A stretch of 64,000 nt of DNA from Rhipicephalus microplus (Eukaryota > Arthropoda > Arachnida > Ixodida > Ixodidae): positions 91,335,819 through 91,399,818 of the forward strand of contig NC_134702.1 of NCBI RefSeq assembly GCF_043290135.1, read 5' to 3'. The notes beneath the pieces were generated by a model. That model ran no database searches, was not told where the DNA came from, and saw only the letters and a list, made by a program, of their open reading frames with translations. Position 1 is the first letter of the stretch; each line of letters opens with the position of its first letter. The position numbers and the translations under genes were made by a program. Shown here piece after piece: positions 15,837 to 28,139 of this stretch.

Positions 15837-18230
15837 CACAAATGGACTGTCATGTTCAGTGCTAAGCTCCATCAGATTACCTGAATTAGGATTGTAAGGA
15901 TAATGTTGACTGATATTATATCAAGGAACATTTCTTCAAGAACTATATTCAAGGTTTTGATAGATCTCTTTTATCGTCCTTAAGAAAGGCCCCCATATAA
16001 ACATTCTAACTTCGTCATTTCAGTTCATAAGCTTGTGATAATTTTCATTGGCCACATGGCTTTTTAATATTATTTGATACACAACTATTGAGTGACATCT
16101 GCACTTTTCTTCTTTTCTCGCTCGCATTTTTTCTACTTCCCTTTCTGACCGTTTGCAAAATGGCCATGTTTCTGGTTAACCTGGCCATCTTCTGCCTTAC
16201 ATGTTATCTTCCCTCCTAAAAAAAGTGGTATTAGATGTGCAAGAAATCTTGTGAACGAAGCACTCATTGTACCGATCCAAGTACACGGATTGCAAGCACA
16301 GAGATTTCACACTGCAGCATTTTCCAGTGAATAGAATACCTTTCCATGTTCACAGCTTTCTAAAAAAAAAAAAGTTGTGTAACTATTGTGGCTGTTTAGC
16401 TAACACCAAGCATGATGCTTTCCAAGTTCGTGGCTCGTGTGAACGAGAAGCAATTACGTTATAAAATTCTTTTGAACAGAAATTTTTTTCTATATTCCTG
16501 AATGTGAACATTGTTCATTTGAGCGCAGACAAATGCATACTATCATGGGCATGTGGTTGACTGACCACATTTCTGTGAAGAAAATATAGACGGCTTTCAT
16601 TCTCACATGTAAATCTCTTCGTCTTACCTAAGTGAAAAGGAATAACCATGCTTCATTTGAGATGAATTAGCCCTTTACATCTAGCTTCGTGGCTACTAAG
16701 AGCAATAGTAATTATGAAAATTGATAAGGAAGGCGAAGATTAGAGCTAACAAGAAACGCATATTACATATAGTTTTTACGTACACTCGAACGCGATCTTT
16801 GCTGGTGCTTTATCGATTGGCCCACACTTAACGGGATCTCCAGAGGAACGCAGGTTGGACCGCAATTTCCCCGAGCTTCTGCAACGCGTGGCGCCGTCTG
16901 TGAGACGACGGGCGAACTATACGCGCGGACTGTTGCAGCCACGCTCATCGATTTCTCGCTGTGCGACCTCATCTCGAGTATCGTCGAATTTCGTACGCAC
17001 GGGCCCATTCGGAGTGCGCGATAAATGGTCACCTTGGTGAACTGTCATCAAAGAACGAAGTGTATACGTCGATATCTGTGACGGTCGCTGTTTTGCGCAT
17101 TTTATTTCTTCGATGCTGCTTCTGCGATATGGCCCTGTCCTAGATATGCATGAGGCGATATTGTGATTTTGCAGAAGACTATCTGACTCTTTGAACATGT
17201 AGCCACCGATTTGTTAACAAATAACAGTATTTAGAAGATATAATATATGATATGCTTTTTACATCTATATAATAAAATAAAGATCTATACCCTCAACTTC
17301 CCGAATTAGTGCTCGTGAAGCAGAAGCTGGTTTACGTAATAAACACGTCAAAATGTAACCAAAATTTGGATAGGGGGTTGTTTCATATATTCACCGCATA
17401 ACTTTACCTCTTCGTGTATACAAGACACCAAGCAAAACAACTTTTGCTTAGAATGTCAATAAATGTAATTAACCAAATAGAGTTCCGGCACCTTTCAATA
17501 CATGGGGACAAGTATGTATCCACCATTTCTTTGTTTTTTATTTGTACTTTAGCGTATCACTCAGAGCGCTATCTGTTAAAAAAGGTGAAAACTATAGTTT
17601 GTAAGTGCGCTTTGATTTCGTGTGATCGTTCTGACTCATCTCTGTGCGCACTAACATTATAGGCGACAGCAAATGAACCCCACCTAGCTTACTATACGCC
17701 ACGCAACTATACGCAAAGTGTAAGCTATAATATGAGCGAAGTTTTTTTCAACGGTTCCCGGATGACAGTGCACCGCAGAGCACATTACAGCCTTGGAAGC
17801 TGGAAAACCTCAGCGAATGCGTTGCACAGTAGCCTGTGGCGATTTTCGCGTTGGTTTCTCACATTTCCTGCAACCTCGGTTGTGCTTTATCAACTGCACT
17901 TGTTAATTAGGTGACCACACCATCTATTAACGCGTTAGGGCAGTCTACGTTGAATGCATGCTGCCATATCCGCAAGGTTCTCCTATACGTCCCCATTCCT
18001 AAGCGATCTATGAAGCCACCCTTAGCGGCAATTAATGTAAGTCATACCCACTATTCAACGTGGGCCCTGGTTGCCGTGTCTGCTGTGCTGATGTAAGAAC
18101 TGTTTAGGGAATGTTCTTATTATGGCTTACGTAGCCCACAATAATGGACTTATCTCCCCAAGATGGCTTCTCCTTGCTAAAGCCCTTATTGCGGTAAAGC
18201 CCGCTTTGACGAAGGAGTAATAAATGCGGA
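15837..18230. other. No gene recognised
   Basis: Intergenic DNA. The block 16780-17150 is somewhat GC-richer, with short frames on both strands, but shows no recognisable product. Confidence 0.4.
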
Positions 18231-18231
18231 T

Positions 18232-18398
18232 TTATTTTATTTATTTATTTACCAATACTGTAGGCCTTCTTCAGACCCATACAGGAAGCGGGCATACATC
18301 ATCACAGGTAACCAGGTAGATAAAAAGTTCAGGAAATACAATATTTTGAGGGACGATAGGCACAACAGCGAAACACAATAGCGGGTACAACAATACTA
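18232..18398 (-). mobile_element. LINE 3' end, 5'-truncated
   Basis: Read on the minus strand, a stretch ends in a (TAAA)n tail at 18234-18251, as in the LINE ending at 19829. No coding part is attached. Assignment rests on the tail and AT-rich 3' UTR character. Confidence 0.4.
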
Positions 18399-18843
18399 CA
18401 TTGGTGCTCTTCGACTCGCTCGCTGGATTTCGTGCCGACCGGTTGTGCGCCCGCGCGCTCGCGACCTTCGGCGTCATCGTAGCTCGGGCCGACTGGGCTG
18501 GCCCTACGTCACCTCCTGTCGCCGATGGTCTTCGACGACAGCGCAGCTCTGACCTACTGGGCCAGCTCTACGCCATCTACAGACGCCGACAACATCTCTC
18601 GCAAGTGTACCCCGTCCTCGGACTCCAGTGACCGTGCTTCCATCTTTCCTGTCTCTTCTGTCCCCTCAGTTTGTTGTTGCTTTTTCTTCCTCTTTTCTAT
18701 ACCTTTACTTCTGCCCTTTTTATCCCTCCTCTCCCCCATCCCTTGTGAGCTCTGTGGCGGTGTCGCTCCTGAAGCAGACAATAACGGCGCTCACTTTTCT
18801 CTTCATTTCTCTATCTTAAGAACCACTCGCATTGGTGCTCTTC
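18399..18843. mobile_element. Inserted segment flanked by 14-bp direct repeats
   Basis: CATTGGTGCTCTTC occurs at 18399-18412 and again at 18830-18843, bounding about 417 bp of unlike composition: a GC-rich half, then a CT-rich half. This looks like a target-site duplication around an insertion. The inserted family is not recognised. A 119-codon plus-strand frame runs through but has no domain. Confidence 0.5.
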
Positions 18844-19327
18844 CCATACACAAAAAGACGAAAAAAAAAGAAAGAGAACAATAAAAACCACGTACTACGC
18901 ATGAAAAACAATATATATGTACAAAGATTACAATGCACCACTGCAAAACACACTTTGGATTGCTGCCAAAGTGTGACATTCGATGCCATTTCTTTAGGAA
19001 AAGGAAATAATTTTGGCTGCGGCGACAGCTTCGCCTTAAACAATATCTAGCGGCCAGGGGTCGGCCATGTATACAGGCAAGGCTAACCCCGCCTGTTGCA
19101 ACACGACCACCACCGCATCGAGTCTACAAATAATCGCAAAAACCATAAGGATTTATTTTTGGGTGAATTGGTGATTACATTGAATACGCGTATAGATAAC
19201 TTTCGCGCGAAATACATTTCAACACAAGAAAGGGTGGGGAGAAAAGAGAAGAAAAGAAAGCGCCGACTACCAACTGTTGAACGAAACCGAGAAAAGTACA
19301 GGAAGACACTTCTCGCGCATACGTAAA
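18844..19327. other. No gene recognised
   Basis: A-rich spacer before a minus-strand SINE. Confidence 0.5.
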
Positions 19328-19340
19328 AAGCCAGCGCATG

Positions 19341-19515
19341 TTTGATTGATTGATTGATATGTAGGGTTGAACGTCCCAGAACCACCATATAATTATTCGA
19401 GACGCCATAGTGGAGGGCTTCGGAAATTTTGACCACCTGAGGTTCTTTAACGTGCACCCGAATCTGAGCACACGGGCCTACAACGTTTCCGCCTCCATCG
19501 AAAATGCAGCCGCCG
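19341..19515 (-). mobile_element. Ruka-type SINE, 5'-truncated
   Basis: The (AATC)n tail lies at 19344-19357 (as TTGATTGATTGATTGA). The body runs to 19515, where it stops just inside the GGCGGCTGCATTTTC region, so the tRNA-like head is missing. Flanks 19328-19340 and 19516-19528 match at 12 of 13 positions. The truncation therefore happened at insertion. Confidence 0.9.
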
Positions 19516-20211
19516 AAGCCAACGCATGACATAGAGCGACATGGCTAAGATATATCGAGAAAGCGCATTTCTGAGGATCACAAAGTTACAAAAGAGTTGC
19601 TGACCCAATGAGACCTTTACTTTTGATAAAGAAGGCTTTCAAAACTATGCAGCAGTTTGATGCTTTTGCCGAGATTAATTTTCTTATGCAGAATCCTAGA
19701 TAGGGTGTGTGGCACTGGCCTGAGACAACGAATGCGCTGCTGCAATCGCTGAAGGCTACCAGCCTAATTTGCCATCTCAGACGTCAATAACAGACCATTC
19801 TAATACGTTTACAATGTCAACAGTGTCCTTTATTTATTTATTTATTTATTTATTTATTAATTTATATTTATTTAAGAATTACCCCGCATCGCCCTTTGGC
19901 GTTACAGCCTGGTGTTTACAACAGAGATAAAAATAAACCTTTATTTACGCAACAGACTTGTTCTTCAGAGAGCTTGTTCCATTCGGCTACACACTTCGGA
20001 AAAAAAAAAAGAATTCGCAGATATGCACGTCCTGGGCCGGTATTCATGGATTTTGTGTTTGTGATCATTACGCATAGAAACATAAAAAGGTGTATTTAAA
20101 TAATTATCTTTGTTTATGCCTACCTTGTTGTTATATATTTGAAAAAAAAAAGTTTTAGCCTTAACTTCTGTCTTCGTGAAGACAACAATTCCCAATTCAA
20201 TTCTTTTTTCA

Positions 20212-20556
20212 TCATTGTGACACTGTCCATTCTATACGGTACCTGCCCAATACGTACCTGGCAGCTCTGTTTCGGGTACCTTCTATTTGAGAGATGAGAG
20301 TCGCTTCCGATGGATCCCATATTCTGCAGGTGTACTCTAATATAGAGCTAACACATGTAGTAAATGCACTCCGTTTTAATTCAACTTCTCGACATCTTAG
20401 GTTCTGTTGAACAAAGTTCAGCGCCCGTCCAGCCTTACCAACTGTCTCACTGATGTGCTCATTCCATGAGCAGTCAGCAGAAAGCACGACGCTTAGGTAC
20501 TTAGAGACATTAACTGTGGTAAGAACCTCCTTATTTATAAAATAGTTATTTATCAT
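20212..20556 (-). pseudogene. LINE ORF2 fragment: RT C-terminal region
   Basis: The 114-residue frame contains V-S-K-Y-L-S-V (the KYLG-type motif), W-N-E-H-I, and I-L-E-Y-T-C-R-I-W-D-P. This is the post-catalytic region typical of jockey/CR1 reverse transcriptases. It is out of frame with the upstream RT piece. Confidence 0.8.
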
Positions 20557-20617
20557 TGTTTTTTTTCCTTCTAGTAAAACACATATGAATGCAATATTTC
20601 GCGTTTATACACATGCT

Positions 20618-21335
20618 CTATTGTTTACACCAATCATATATTCTGTTCAAGTCTCCCTGTAACGCTGTCGCATCTTCGTCGTAAGATATACTTCGGTACA
20701 CCTTGCAGTCATCTGCGAACAGTCGCAAGGAGGACGTAATACCTAAATTTATATCATTTATGTATATCAGAAGTAATATAGGTCCCAATACAGAGCCCTG
20801 AGGGACTCCTGAGGTGACGTTTGCGTGACTTGATTTTTTGCCACTAATAACAACACACTGGCTGCGCTCCGATAAGAAATTTTCAATCAATTTGACAACA
20901 TCTCTATGTATAGCTATTTGCTGTAGTTTGTAAATAAGAAGCGAATGTGTAACCGTATCGAAAGCCTTCGAAAATCTAAAAACAAACAATCTATCTGGTT
21001 CTCAGCATCAATTTCACTCCATAAATCGTGATAGAATTCTACAGATTGTGTAGTGCAGGACAAGCCCTTGCGGAAACCATGCTGTCCATAATTAGGATAT
21101 TGTTCTCAGTGAGTCGACTCATGATGGCTGAGTAAATTATATGCTCCATTAATTTGCATACAGTACATGTCAGGGAGACGGGTATATAATTCTGCACATC
21201 TTTTTTCGAGCCCCCTTTATGAATTGGCACAACGTGGGCTATCTTCCAGTCGTAAGGCAATTCACTAGTACGAAGCGACTGCTTAAAGATAACGAAAAGA
21301 TAAATGGAGACGGTCGCAGCGTAGTGCTTTAACAC
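20618..21335 (-). pseudogene. LINE ORF2 fragment: reverse transcriptase fingers and palm
   Basis: Two frames cover this piece. The upstream one (21335-21039) has L-P-Y-D-W-K-I-A-H-V-V-P-I-H-K-G-G-S. The downstream one (20989-20618) has F-S-K-A-F-D-T-V, G-V-P-Q-G-S-V-L-G-P and L-F-A-D-D, the RT catalytic box. The frame is lost just before S-K-A-F-D, consistent with a 1-nt deletion in a T run. The catalytic box is still present but the enzyme is not encoded intact. Confidence 0.85.
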
Positions 21336-21429
21336 GCGAGGTGAAATACCGTCAGGACCAACTAACTGCCTTGGTTTCGTCCAATTGCTCCAATAACTTT
21401 TTGATACCAGACACGCCGAGTTCCACCTG

Positions 21430-22735
21430 CGTCATATATATCATGTAGCCTCTGCAAATGGTTGCTTTCAAGCAGGCTTTGCATGCTTGGCTTGTGCCTA
21501 CAGGTATAGCACAATTCAAGACGCAGCAGCGTATGATAGAACAGTAGAATGGAGAGCAATTATGTGCACGAGCTAAATAAGTATTTTAACATGAGCGGAC
21601 GGTACGTGTTATTTGCCACACACATGATCTCCCTTAGAATGCCCATTGGTGAATACGCTCATACAAATGTCACTCAGCTGTGTATAGGAAACAAGTTAAC
21701 TGAACCTAAGGGTATCTTCAACTGCTACAAAGATGCCTTGTTGAGGTGCTGCACATTTTCTTCCAGAATATTGCTGTCTGAGACATCATGTGAAAAGAGT
21801 CTACCACATCAGCATTTATATGGCTTGCCAAGTAACGTTTGGCCGAACCTTCCTTTTTTTTTCACATTTCGTTTTGCAGTAGACATCCTAGAATGTAAGC
21901 GCTGCTGCAGTGTGTGTGACTCGTTGTTATATATTGATTCTGGCATGTTTAACCTCACACTTCTATTTTTTTTCTTGCAGCAATGAGATGCTTCACATAT
22001 GCATGTGGTGACATTCCGCTGCGCTAGCCTGATGGAAACACCAGCTGCGAAACTTGAGTCCTTCAGCATTGGAGAAGTTGCCCTTCTTTCACCAATGATG
22101 ACACAGACTGCCCTATGCTAGAAATTCAAGATTATTTTTCCACGGATGACGCAGAAAACCTTTGATGTATTATGGTGCTTGTTTAGTGCTGGCTGTGGTG
22201 TGGCGAAGTCTACTCTTACGTGTGCTCACACATTGCCTCATAAAAAGAACAATAAAGCGTTTATTTTTCTTTCAATATTGTCCACTTTTTGTGTTAGAAG
22301 CACCCAAGCAGTGCTCTTCCAAGGAGCTCTCACCATGTGTTAAGCGTGTGACAAGCATACTCGAGATAGTCATTTCCCCAAGGGGTAATTGGAAGCATGT
22401 GCAGTTGGTTTTCAGAGAGTAACTGCGAACACGTGGGAGGAACGTTAAAGAGTAACTGTTGCTCTTAGAAGAGCAACTGGTGGGAGTAATGGTTGGTCCG
22501 CAGGGAGCAACTGATGGGAGTAACTGTTGGTCTGCAGGGAGGAACTGGAGAGAGTAACTGTTCATCCCCCGAAGGAGGAACTGAAAGGAGAGCAACGGTT
22601 CGTCCCTCTGCAGTTACTCCTTTTAGGGGAGTAATGGGAGTGGCAATGCAATTGCTCCCTGAAAGGAGCAACCCCTATATCCCTGTTGCTCCCTTTTGGC
22701 TTAGAGTGTAGGCGACACATTGCTAGCAGCTGTCG
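21430..22735. mobile_element. DNA inserted into the minus-strand LINE; family unknown
   Basis: LINE coding similarity stops near 21430 and resumes near 22736, so about 1.3 kb is foreign to the LINE. It holds a run of degenerate repeats at 22420-22695 and a 145-codon plus-strand frame (21549-21986) without recognisable domains. No terminal repeats were found by eye. Confidence 0.45.
22420..22695. repeat. Degenerate minisatellite with GGAGTAACTG/GAGCAACTG motifs
   Basis: GGAGTAACTG-, GAGCAACTG- and TTGCTCC-like words recur every 20-40 bp in both orientations. They are too irregular for a fixed period by eye. Confidence 0.6.
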
Positions 22736-22981
22736 TTATATAGTGTCGGGTTTGGCTGGAAGAAATACTGAATGAAAGAAGTCATTTAGATATGTTGCCT
22801 TTGCTTCGTCGTTCGTTACGATTTGGTTATTGCAAATGATTTCTGGAATCCCCAAATCACCTGATCCGCACCCCTTTAAATACTTCCGAAAATTGTTGGG
22901 ATTGGTTTTCAACCTTTCATCAGGTCCCTTGAAATAATTTTCTTTTGTGGTCTTCGTGGTCGCTTGCTTTTCTTCTCGCAC
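22736..22981 (-). pseudogene. LINE ORF2 fragment: endonuclease-RT linker
   Basis: The frame contains P-N-N-F-R-K-Y-L-K, then V-T-N-D-E-A-K-A-T-Y-L-N-D-F-F-H-S-V-F. This is the linker segment found between endonuclease and RT in CR1/jockey ORF2 proteins (the intact LINE here has the matching A-D-H-L-N-A-Y-F-Q-S-V-F). Confidence 0.8.
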
Positions 22982-23035
22982 TATCTTTTTTCGTTTTCGC
23001 AGTGGAGGGTCGGAAGCCGGGCCGAGTCCTAGTTA

Positions 23036-25199
23036 ACTACCCTCGCTTTCATATATCGTTTTTAGATGTTGTTGGTTCAACATTTGGTATATTTCAGTTA
23101 TTTAGGTGTTTTATGGGATAGTAGTGTTTTATGTGATAGTAGCGCCCAACCAGGCAGATCTAAGTGAATATCTGCTTTCGAGCAATTGTGTCGACGTAAG
23201 GGTTTATTGGTTGTCGAAGGAACTTTTAAGCGGTCTTCTATAATCATCAGACCCCCCCCCCCCTCCCCTTCTCTTCCCGAAAAATTGTGGGGCGCGAGTA
23301 CCACCATTGTATAGCTAATAGCTGGGTGACATATTTTGCAGTGGAATGCACGGGTTAGAATATATTTTATTTTGTGCACTAGTATTCCTGTACAACATGT
23401 TCTGTTTAATCGCCACCTGGTCAATTTGATCTATATGTAAGCAGTATGTTTCAAGAAATTGCTCTTAAGATAACAATAAAGACCATGGAATATTCGTTTG
23501 CTGCATCCTTAGTTTATTCTTGTGTACGGGCAGGCACCTTAAGGTGAATAGAGATAACTAAATTAGTCTAATTGTATTTTTCATTAGTGGAGACTGCTGA
23601 TCTAATCGAATGGGCGAATTGAAGTCCTTCGTGGGAAGAGCCCATCGCCGCTTTGAGAGTTCGAAAAAGCGACCACCGCTAACTATAGCGTATGCTGAAA
23701 CTCGATGGAAGTCAGTGGTAAAACCGACGTCCAGAATAAGGTCAATGTTAACTAAAACAACAGCACTGGTGTTGTTTACCAAAAATAACAGTCATTACTG
23801 AGATAACTTAACGCAAAAATGTTGGTCTGTCACATGATTCAGGTACCAGGCTAAAGTTTTAGTACTTGCTGAGCACCCAGACATTTCGAACTGGTGGCTG
23901 CGTTCATGTATACTTGTGAACATTGTCGATCAGAAACTAAATATTGCGCATATCTGAGGCACAAAACTGTTACGTAAGTATTAGGTGATGTGTTCTGTTA
24001 CTAAAAATACACACATACATCATTTTAAACACCCTAGTGTTTTTTTAACAGTGGACGGCAAATGCGATGCTATGCGCAAAAAATAAATAAAAAAAGCCCT
24101 CTGCCGACGGTGTGGTGCTGCCACCTGGGAGGACTGAAATGGTACATGAATAGCGCCACAGGTGGACGCGGATAAAACCAGAACTTGTGTAGTACGGCCA
24201 CCAGAAGACTATCGCCTTTTGACGACATTTGCAGCGAAGCACGCAGGTACACGGTTAGTATTTTATTGTTCAGCTTTTTTGACACTCCTTATAATGTGCG
24301 CGTGCGCCATGCCTGTTGTACGACGTGAAGTCAATCGATGATTGATGCTCGCGTTTCGGTTTCGCGCGCTAAATCAGTTGGAACTCATTTTTTTTTTTTG
24401 CCAAAATGACCTGCTGCAGCTTCTTTCAAAATCTTAAAGTGGCAATTAGTCCTTCGCAAAAGGGGCACCAATTCATCAACACAAGCCGGCAGGTTATTGA
24501 ACCCGATGCCCTGTCTCCAATAATAAAGAAGTTTATTAGCTTACTTTGTTTAATACGGCTGTAGTTCGTCTCCCGAGTCACACTAAGATGTCTGCCGCAA
24601 CGAAAAAAAAATAAACGCGAAGACATCAGGGAAACATTCCCGTTCCCTTATTTTGGCAATTTCTCAGCACACGCTGTACTGAATTCATTTCATTTGAAGA
24701 TTAGCGAGTAGCTTAAGAAATAAAATATTGCGGCGCAACAACCAATGACATGGGTTACATTTCCAGTGGCATTTCGATAGGGTTGATTTGCAAATACGCC
24801 AGCATACTGCAAATACGACGATAGATACACGCATTCGGTATGTGTGACCGAATGCGTGCGCCTTCCCAACGCTGGCGCTTCGACTTTTGTGCGCTTTGCC
24901 TGAGCCCTTGCTTGAGTCCAGTTTTCCCAGTGCAATTATCTTCTTTTGCCGGCCGTAAGGACAAACTACGGCAAGTTCTCAACCCTATTTACTAGCATAG
25001 CCATTTGGGAATTCATTGCCTTTCAAATTGAAATCATTGCATAACATTCATATTTCACTTCGCGCGGCAAGAAATATTACGTTCAGGAATTAATCAACTC
25101 ATCCGATTTGTCCAATTAACTGTTAATAGCTCTCCAGATTTCTGTGCTATTTTACTACTTCAATTTGCCTTTGTATAATTGATAACACTGATAATGAAA
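23036..25199. other. No gene recognised
   Basis: Intergenic DNA with short frames on both strands. It includes a C-rich run near 23250-23270. No motif or repeat boundary could be supported. Confidence 0.4.
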
Positions 25200-25524
25200 C
25201 GTGTTGCATTTGTCACGTAGAGTTGTTCATTAATATTGTTTTTTGTCTTCACTTGCTTTTGACTATTTTCATGTTATTTTCAATAGTGAGTATTACCATT
25301 ATGTTGTGTATTGATCGTATTTTTATTGTTAATCAAGCTTATTCATTATTACTCACATGTCCGTATACTATTGCTATATTTTTTGTAATTACTCCATCCA
25401 TGCAGCCATAGGAGGTCCCCCTGTAAGTTTCTCTGAAACTTTGGGACCTCCTGCTGTAAAACGCCAACCATGTAACTCAACTGAACTATTTAATAATAAA
25501 CTTGACTTGACTTGACTTGACTTG
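25200..25524 (+). mobile_element. LINE 3' UTR end with hairpin and (TTGAC)n tail
   Basis: A near-perfect hairpin lies at 25410-25452: AGGAGGTCCC pairs with GGGACCTCCT, with an inner AAGTTTC/GAAACTT stem. An AATAAA-like stretch follows, then CTTGA repeats at 25501-25524. A structured 3' end followed by short tandem repeats is typical of CR1/L2-type LINEs. No coding region is attached. Confidence 0.6.
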
Positions 25525-26289
25525 CGCATGCAGTTAACGGCGTCGCAAACCTCCGCGACGCAGTGCGAACACTTGTGACATTGTAGCTGGGCAGTGGGGT
25601 TAAGTTTACGGTCTGTCACAGCCACTGCCTGCAGCGCTGCGGGACATAGGTCTTCAAGCGAACGAAGAGTTGAAAACACTCCGCTAAGCTCAAATCTTTC
25701 GACATGAACTAGGTTGGAAACAGAATAAGAAAAAAAAAGGAAATGTTGTATATCGTATATCATAGCCTCATCGTATTGTAAACCTGAATAATCTTGATTG
25801 GCGTTGTCTCAAACCCTCAAAAAATAAAAAAAAGTGAAAGAGACCGAAGGTGAAGATGGAAGGCGCAACGGAGGAGGTAATTGCATCATTCCAGCTTTCG
25901 GAATTGCCTTGTGCCCATTTATATACGTGGTTATGTGTCATAGACGTGAATCACTTAGCCCCTACTTAACAACTGTACCATTTCAACTGGTTAGTCCCTG
26001 ATCCCCTTTTAGCTCACCAACTAAACTTTTCGACGTGATATAGAAGTGAAAGCATCCAGACCACGCGAACAAGTCGTCGTGCGTCGCACAATCCTCTTTG
26101 TAGTCTTGCTGGTAAAGTCAATCAGTACGCCGTAATGGACAGTATAAGTTACCCACTTTTCTTTTCGCACGCTGCAGTATCCTAAAATATACCCGCTCAG
26201 ATTCAACATGTTTTCTAGCTTTGCAGGCAGTGACACCCACATTAAGGTAGCCACGACGTATACAGAGAACTTACACGGCGCCTCGACTG
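25525..26289. other. No gene recognised
   Basis: The 124-codon minus-strand frame 25389-25763 overlaps the LINE tail and has no recognisable domain. Confidence 0.4.
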
Positions 26290-26505
26290 GTCTATAGTGC
26301 TTATGGCGCTCGACTACTGACCAGAAGGTCACGTGATCGAATCCTGGCCGTAGAAGTCGCGTTTACGATTGAGGCGTAATGCTAGAGGTTTGTGTACTTA
26401 GATGCGAGTTAACATTAGAGAATCTCAGGTGATCGATATTTTCGCAACCCTTCACTACCGCGTTCCTCATAATCGCAGCACGGTTTTGAAGTGTTAAACC
26501 CATCA
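26290..26505 (+). mobile_element. Strongly diverged Ruka-type SINE
   Basis: The order of landmarks is kept: ACTGACCAGAAGGTCACG, GATCGAATCCTGGCC (B box), AGAATCTCAGGTGATCG, then CACTACCGCGTTCCTCATAAT and GGTTTTGAAGTGTTAAACCC. The tail is replaced by a tandem duplication. Confidence 0.7.
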
Positions 26506-26563
26506 TTTACAATAAGAACTTGCAGGCACAAACCCATCATTTACAATAAGAACTTGCAGGCAC
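26496..26563. repeat. Perfect 34-bp tandem duplication
   Basis: 26496-26529 is repeated exactly at 26530-26563, starting AAACCCATCATTTAC. The first unit includes the last bases of the decayed SINE. Confidence 0.9.
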
Positions 26564-26799
26564 CGTCTAATTGAAAATCACCTTTCTAAAGTTAAAACAA
26601 TTTCTTTTTAAATGAACGTACGACGTGACGTCAAATTACTAGCTTCGCAAATATACCATTCGATACTGTGGAAAGAAACGCACGCGGCGTTAACCTCGTG
26701 CAGTCGTCCCTGTAAGAACGCCTTCTTTATTTTCTTCTGTTTCATTGCTCGGCTGCTCGCTCGATCAGATAACGAGACGTCGTCAGCATCACGCCTGAC

Positions 26800-27295
26800 T
26801 TGGCACGAATGCACGTACGGCATTGTGCGTGAAAAGTCGCTGCATGCCGCATCGGCGCAGGCAACCGCGTGTGTGTGTGCGCGCGTTAGCAAGCGGGCGC
26901 GCTACGTGGTTGCCGTTGGCGACGCGTGACGAGCCTTTCGCCGCATGCTCCGCGCATATTTTTTCTTCGTCTCTCCCTTCGTACTCGCATTGTGTCGCTC
27001 GTTTAATGCTCGACGGATGCGAATAACGCTTCGGCGATGTGCGTGCGTCTGTGCGGTAACGACGCCCTGCCATGCGTGCAGGCATGCGCAGGGGAAGGCG
27101 TATACCTACGTATGGACGACGCCAGGCGCCGCAGCGGCTGCACCAACCACACGTTCGTTGCCTTTGCCTTGCGCAAGCGCCGCCAAGCGTGAACAGTGTC
27201 GTTCGGGAGAAAAGACGTGCTCGTATATACCGCCCGTCTTACACGTGTACGGGACGCAGCGTGTTCAGTGGCATTTGTTTTTCTTTTCCCGATAG
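26800..27295. promoter_or_regulatory. CpG-rich block, possible unannotated promoter
   Basis: About 500 bp of markedly CpG-richer DNA (GCGCGCGTTAGCAAGCGGGC, GACGCGTGACGAGCC and similar) stands in AT-rich surroundings. Open frames of up to 116 codons cross it without domains. It could be a first exon or promoter of an unseen transcript. Confidence 0.3.
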
Positions 27296-27300
27296 TGCGG

Positions 27301-28139
27301 CTGTAGCTTGGTTTGAGGTGTATGAGGAATATAAGGCTGGCATGTTCGATCTAAATGTACAGTGATGAAAAAAAAAAGAAGATAGATTTCGATTATATTC
27401 GTAAGACAACGTGGGTGATCAGATTTATTGACACTCGTGATTTACCGGGTGATAAACATAGAGTCTACATTATATTATCAATAGACACACGTGTTCTACA
27501 TTCAAAAAAATGTAGTGGTGGACCATTTAGCTGTGCCTACTGCAAATCGCCAAATTGAAGACCGAAGTGTTACAGATGACCACAGGAACTAAAGCACTAA
27601 CATGAAAATATACCGAGTACCACCCGGTAAATCAATCAATCGCTTTAGGAACATATTAACAGAACATATCGAACACAGCAAACTATGGGATCGAATTATT
27701 CCATCGTTTAGGAAAATTTTTGTGAGGAGCTACCAAAGTTTGAACGTTCAAGTACATATGCCACAACTGAAGAGGGAAAGAATTTCTCTTGGTTTACGGT
27801 GGATATAATGAGATCTATTTTTTTTTACAGAACTTGGCAACGAAAACTGATCAGGTGAGCATCCGAAAAACCATGCATGCTTAAAAACGGAATACAAAAT
27901 TGCGAGTAATACGGTCGTCGCTCTTTTGAGGACAGCCAAAAAGTGGTATTTTCCGTAACGATTCAACGACGCCTACGAAAATTCTAGTGAGACATGGCCG
28001 TAGATAATCTCCGACGAAAAAAGATCATGAAAACTGATTAATTCGCATATCGTTGTCCGAGAAACCAGATATAGTAGCTAAGTTCAATCGCTTCTTCACG
28101 TCACATCACATGCTCATCAACTTACTGCACGCTTAAAGA
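27301..28139. other. No gene recognised
   Basis: Two plus-strand frames (27355-27558, 27602-27808) have protein-like composition, but neither is recognised. They could belong to the decayed LINE that follows. Confidence 0.3.

Larger units (their letters stand above)
19829..23035 (-). mobile_element. Decayed CR1/jockey-like non-LTR retrotransposon, 5'-truncated and interrupted
   Basis: On the minus strand the element runs from about 23035 to a (TAAA)n tail at 19829-19870. Order: a linker between endonuclease and RT (22981-22736), an unrelated insert, the RT fingers and palm (21335-20618), RT C-terminus (20556-20212), then the 3' UTR. Frames are broken in several places. It differs in family from the intact LINE at 35.5-39.6 kb but has the same architecture and tail type. 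Confidence 0.8.
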
